This document shows, piece after piece, positions 62,921-64,000 of a stretch of DNA of 64,000 bases. Below the pieces are notes generated by a model. That model did no database searches. It was not told the DNA's origin and saw nothing but the letters and a program-made list of their open reading frames with translations. This stretch comes from Euglena gracilis (Eukaryota > Euglenida > Euglenophyceae > Euglenales): the NCBI GenBank assembly GCA_039621445.1, contig CP154954.1, positions 63,818,046-63,882,045 on the forward strand, read 5' to 3'. Within the stretch, counting starts at the first letter, position 1; every line of letters begins with the position of its first letter. The position numbers and the translations under genes were made by a program.

Positions 62921-63562
62921 GGTGATCGGGGCCTCGGCCTTCTCGCTCCGGATCCGCTTCTGCAGCTGCGCACCGAGGGAGTCCGCCCGCCCGTTCGCTG
63001 CGTGGTGGTACGCCTGGGCGTAGGCGTGGCGGATCCCCTGCAGGCCACACATGCTGCGCCACCACGCGCCAGCAAAGTGGGGCCCGCGATCACTGGTGGG
63101 CAGCCCGTGCGGCGACCACCACCCACGGTACATCGCCTTGGCCACGGTGGCGGCGGTGAGGCCGCGCGTGTGGTGGGCCGTGGCCACGACCCACCCACTG
63201 CGGCGATCGACGCAGGCGGTGAACACGTTATACAGCTGCCCCTCGAAGTCCACCTCCGGCATCACGAAGAGGTCGGTGGCCACCGAGGCCATGCTGTACG
63301 GCGGGACGGGCGTCGGGCAAACCTTCAGCCGCAGCGGCTGGTGCGGGTTCCCGGTGGCCTGGCACACCGGGCACGTCTGCTGTAGCCCGCTGGCCACCTT
63401 CGCCGCCTCCATCCAGTCCGCGAAGACGTAGGTGCGCTCGGCATCCTCCACCAGCCCGTCCCCGCCAATATGGCCGGAGACCGAGTGCTGCTCCCTCAGC
63501 ACTTCTGCCAGCAGCCCGCTCGGCACACACCACCTCCCCGCCGAGACGAGCCACCCATCCAT
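62891..63562 (-). CDS. Integrase core of the right-edge chromodomain element
   Basis: His 26 and 31 (EQHSVSGHIGGD) and Cys 64 and 67 (QQTCPVCQA) form the H2C2 zinc motif. VATDLFVMP (Asp 97) and TSDRGPHFAGAWW (Asp 158) are the first two catalytic positions. The third reads NGRADSLGAQ, with Asp 194 where the family has Glu. The frame ends in KAEAPITWTTPRRSTA, where it shifts. The sequence resembles the integrase at 49174-49947 but is GC-rich and clearly a different family. Confidence 0.8.
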   Translation of the reverse strand: MDGWLVSAGRWCVPSGLLAEVLREQHSVSGHIGGDGLVEDAERTYVFADWMEAAKVASGLQQTCPVCQATGNPHQPLRLKVCPTPVPPYSMASVATDLFVMPEVDFEGQLYNVFTACVDRRSGWVVATAHHTRGLTAATVAKAMYRGWWSPHGLPTSDRGPHFAGAWWRSMCGLQGIRHAYAQAYHHAANGRADSLGAQLQKRIRSEKAEAPITWTTPRRSTA

Positions 63563-64000
63563 CAGCTGGAACCCGCTGGGTCAGCCCGGGCCGTTGTGGG
63601 CCTGGTCCCAGACGGGCTTCCAGCACGGGCACATCGCATACGCCTTGCTCCAGTCCATGTCGAAGACGTTGATGTCCAGGTCAGGCTGCGGGGGCACGGG
63701 ATCAGCGGTTGACGGCACACCTGCTGCGGGCGCTGCAGACGGGACTGACGCGGCCGGTGACGGCTCACCGGCTGCGGACGCTGGGAGGGGCGAGGCCGGT
63801 GATGACACACCGGCTGTGGGCGCTGCGGGCGGTGCGATGGACTGCGGTGCGGTGGATTGCGGTGCTGGTGATGGGACTGGCGATGGCGCGTTGGATGATG
63901 GTGCTGGCACGGACGCTGGTGATGCGATGCACGACGCAGACGGTGGGACTGCCGCAAACGATGCCGACGGTGGGACTGCTGCGGCCGCGGGAGACGAGGC
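63563..64000 (-). pseudogene. Pro/Ala/Ser-rich spacer upstream of integrase, cut by the window edge
   Basis: The frame reads MPAPSSNAPSPVPSPAPQST and ASPLPASAAGEPSPAASVPS, then DLDINVFDMDWSKAYAMCPC and VWDQAHNGPG, with a TGA at about 63581 before SGFQLMDGW. The same kind of Pro-rich spacer precedes integrase in the element at 45450-58443. RNase H and RT would lie beyond 64000. Confidence 0.5.

Overview
The window is eukaryotic and is almost entirely repeat and retrotransposon sequence; I found no host housekeeping gene, rRNA or canonical tRNA gene. The evidence is chromodomain Ty3-type LTR retrotransposons, RT pseudogenes of non-LTR type with a restriction-like endonuclease domain, hAT-type miniature elements, splice-site-like sequences and very many poly-C/poly-G tracts. 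The combination (a DNA methyltransferase captured by an LTR element, REL-type non-LTR elements with 2A peptides) points to a microalga or related protist, but the species cannot be fixed from the sequence.

Left part (1-21.5 kb). Intergenic repeats come first: two hAT-like MITEs with 8-bp target duplications (560-828, 7467-7737), dispersed 'TTAGGAATCACC' repeats, hairpin clusters, a foldback, and degenerate telomere-like repeats. A decayed non-LTR retrotransposon (about 8.9-12.8 kb) carries three 2A-like 'ribosome skipping' motifs, two zinc-binding motifs, a module shared with an LTR element, and an RT. A second, 5'-truncated member follows (13.0-15.3 kb) with RT and a C-terminal restriction-like endonuclease domain, and a minus-strand fragment of the same family lies at 19.5-20.6 kb.

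Middle (21.5-45.2 kb). An array of modules, each a poly-C tract plus an imperfect hairpin, is split by a non-autonomous LTR element (22708-28450, minus) that encodes only coiled-coil Gag-like proteins. A decayed Ty3-type element on the plus strand runs from its primer-binding site (about 30.8 kb) through Gag, protease, the shared module, RT, RNase H, integrase and chromodomain (to 40349), perhaps to 45.2 kb with an extra ORF. Its capsid/zinc-knuckle segment is inverted. Its RT and the extra ORF are each interrupted by TRIM-type miniature LTR elements whose 270-bp LTRs contain a 67-nt tRNA-like module. One TRIM insertion has an interior of only 33 bp, which is just a primer-binding site and a polypurine tract.

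Right part (45.4-64 kb). A structurally complete LTR retrotransposon (45450-58443, minus; LTRs, PBS, PPT all identifiable) has the order Gag, zinc knuckle, DNA cytosine-5 methyltransferase, protease, RT, RNase H, integrase, chromodomain. The methyltransferase ORF is open while Gag carries stops. Beyond it lie a minisatellite, a recent 543-bp tandem duplication encoding a membrane-segment peptide, and the 3' half of another chromodomain element that runs off the right edge.

All four LTR families have PBSs of the TGGTA(N)GCAGA type, which resembles the 3' end of initiator Met tRNA. The non-autonomous LTR element shares PBS type and polypurine context with the methyltransferase element and may have been mobilised by such a relative.
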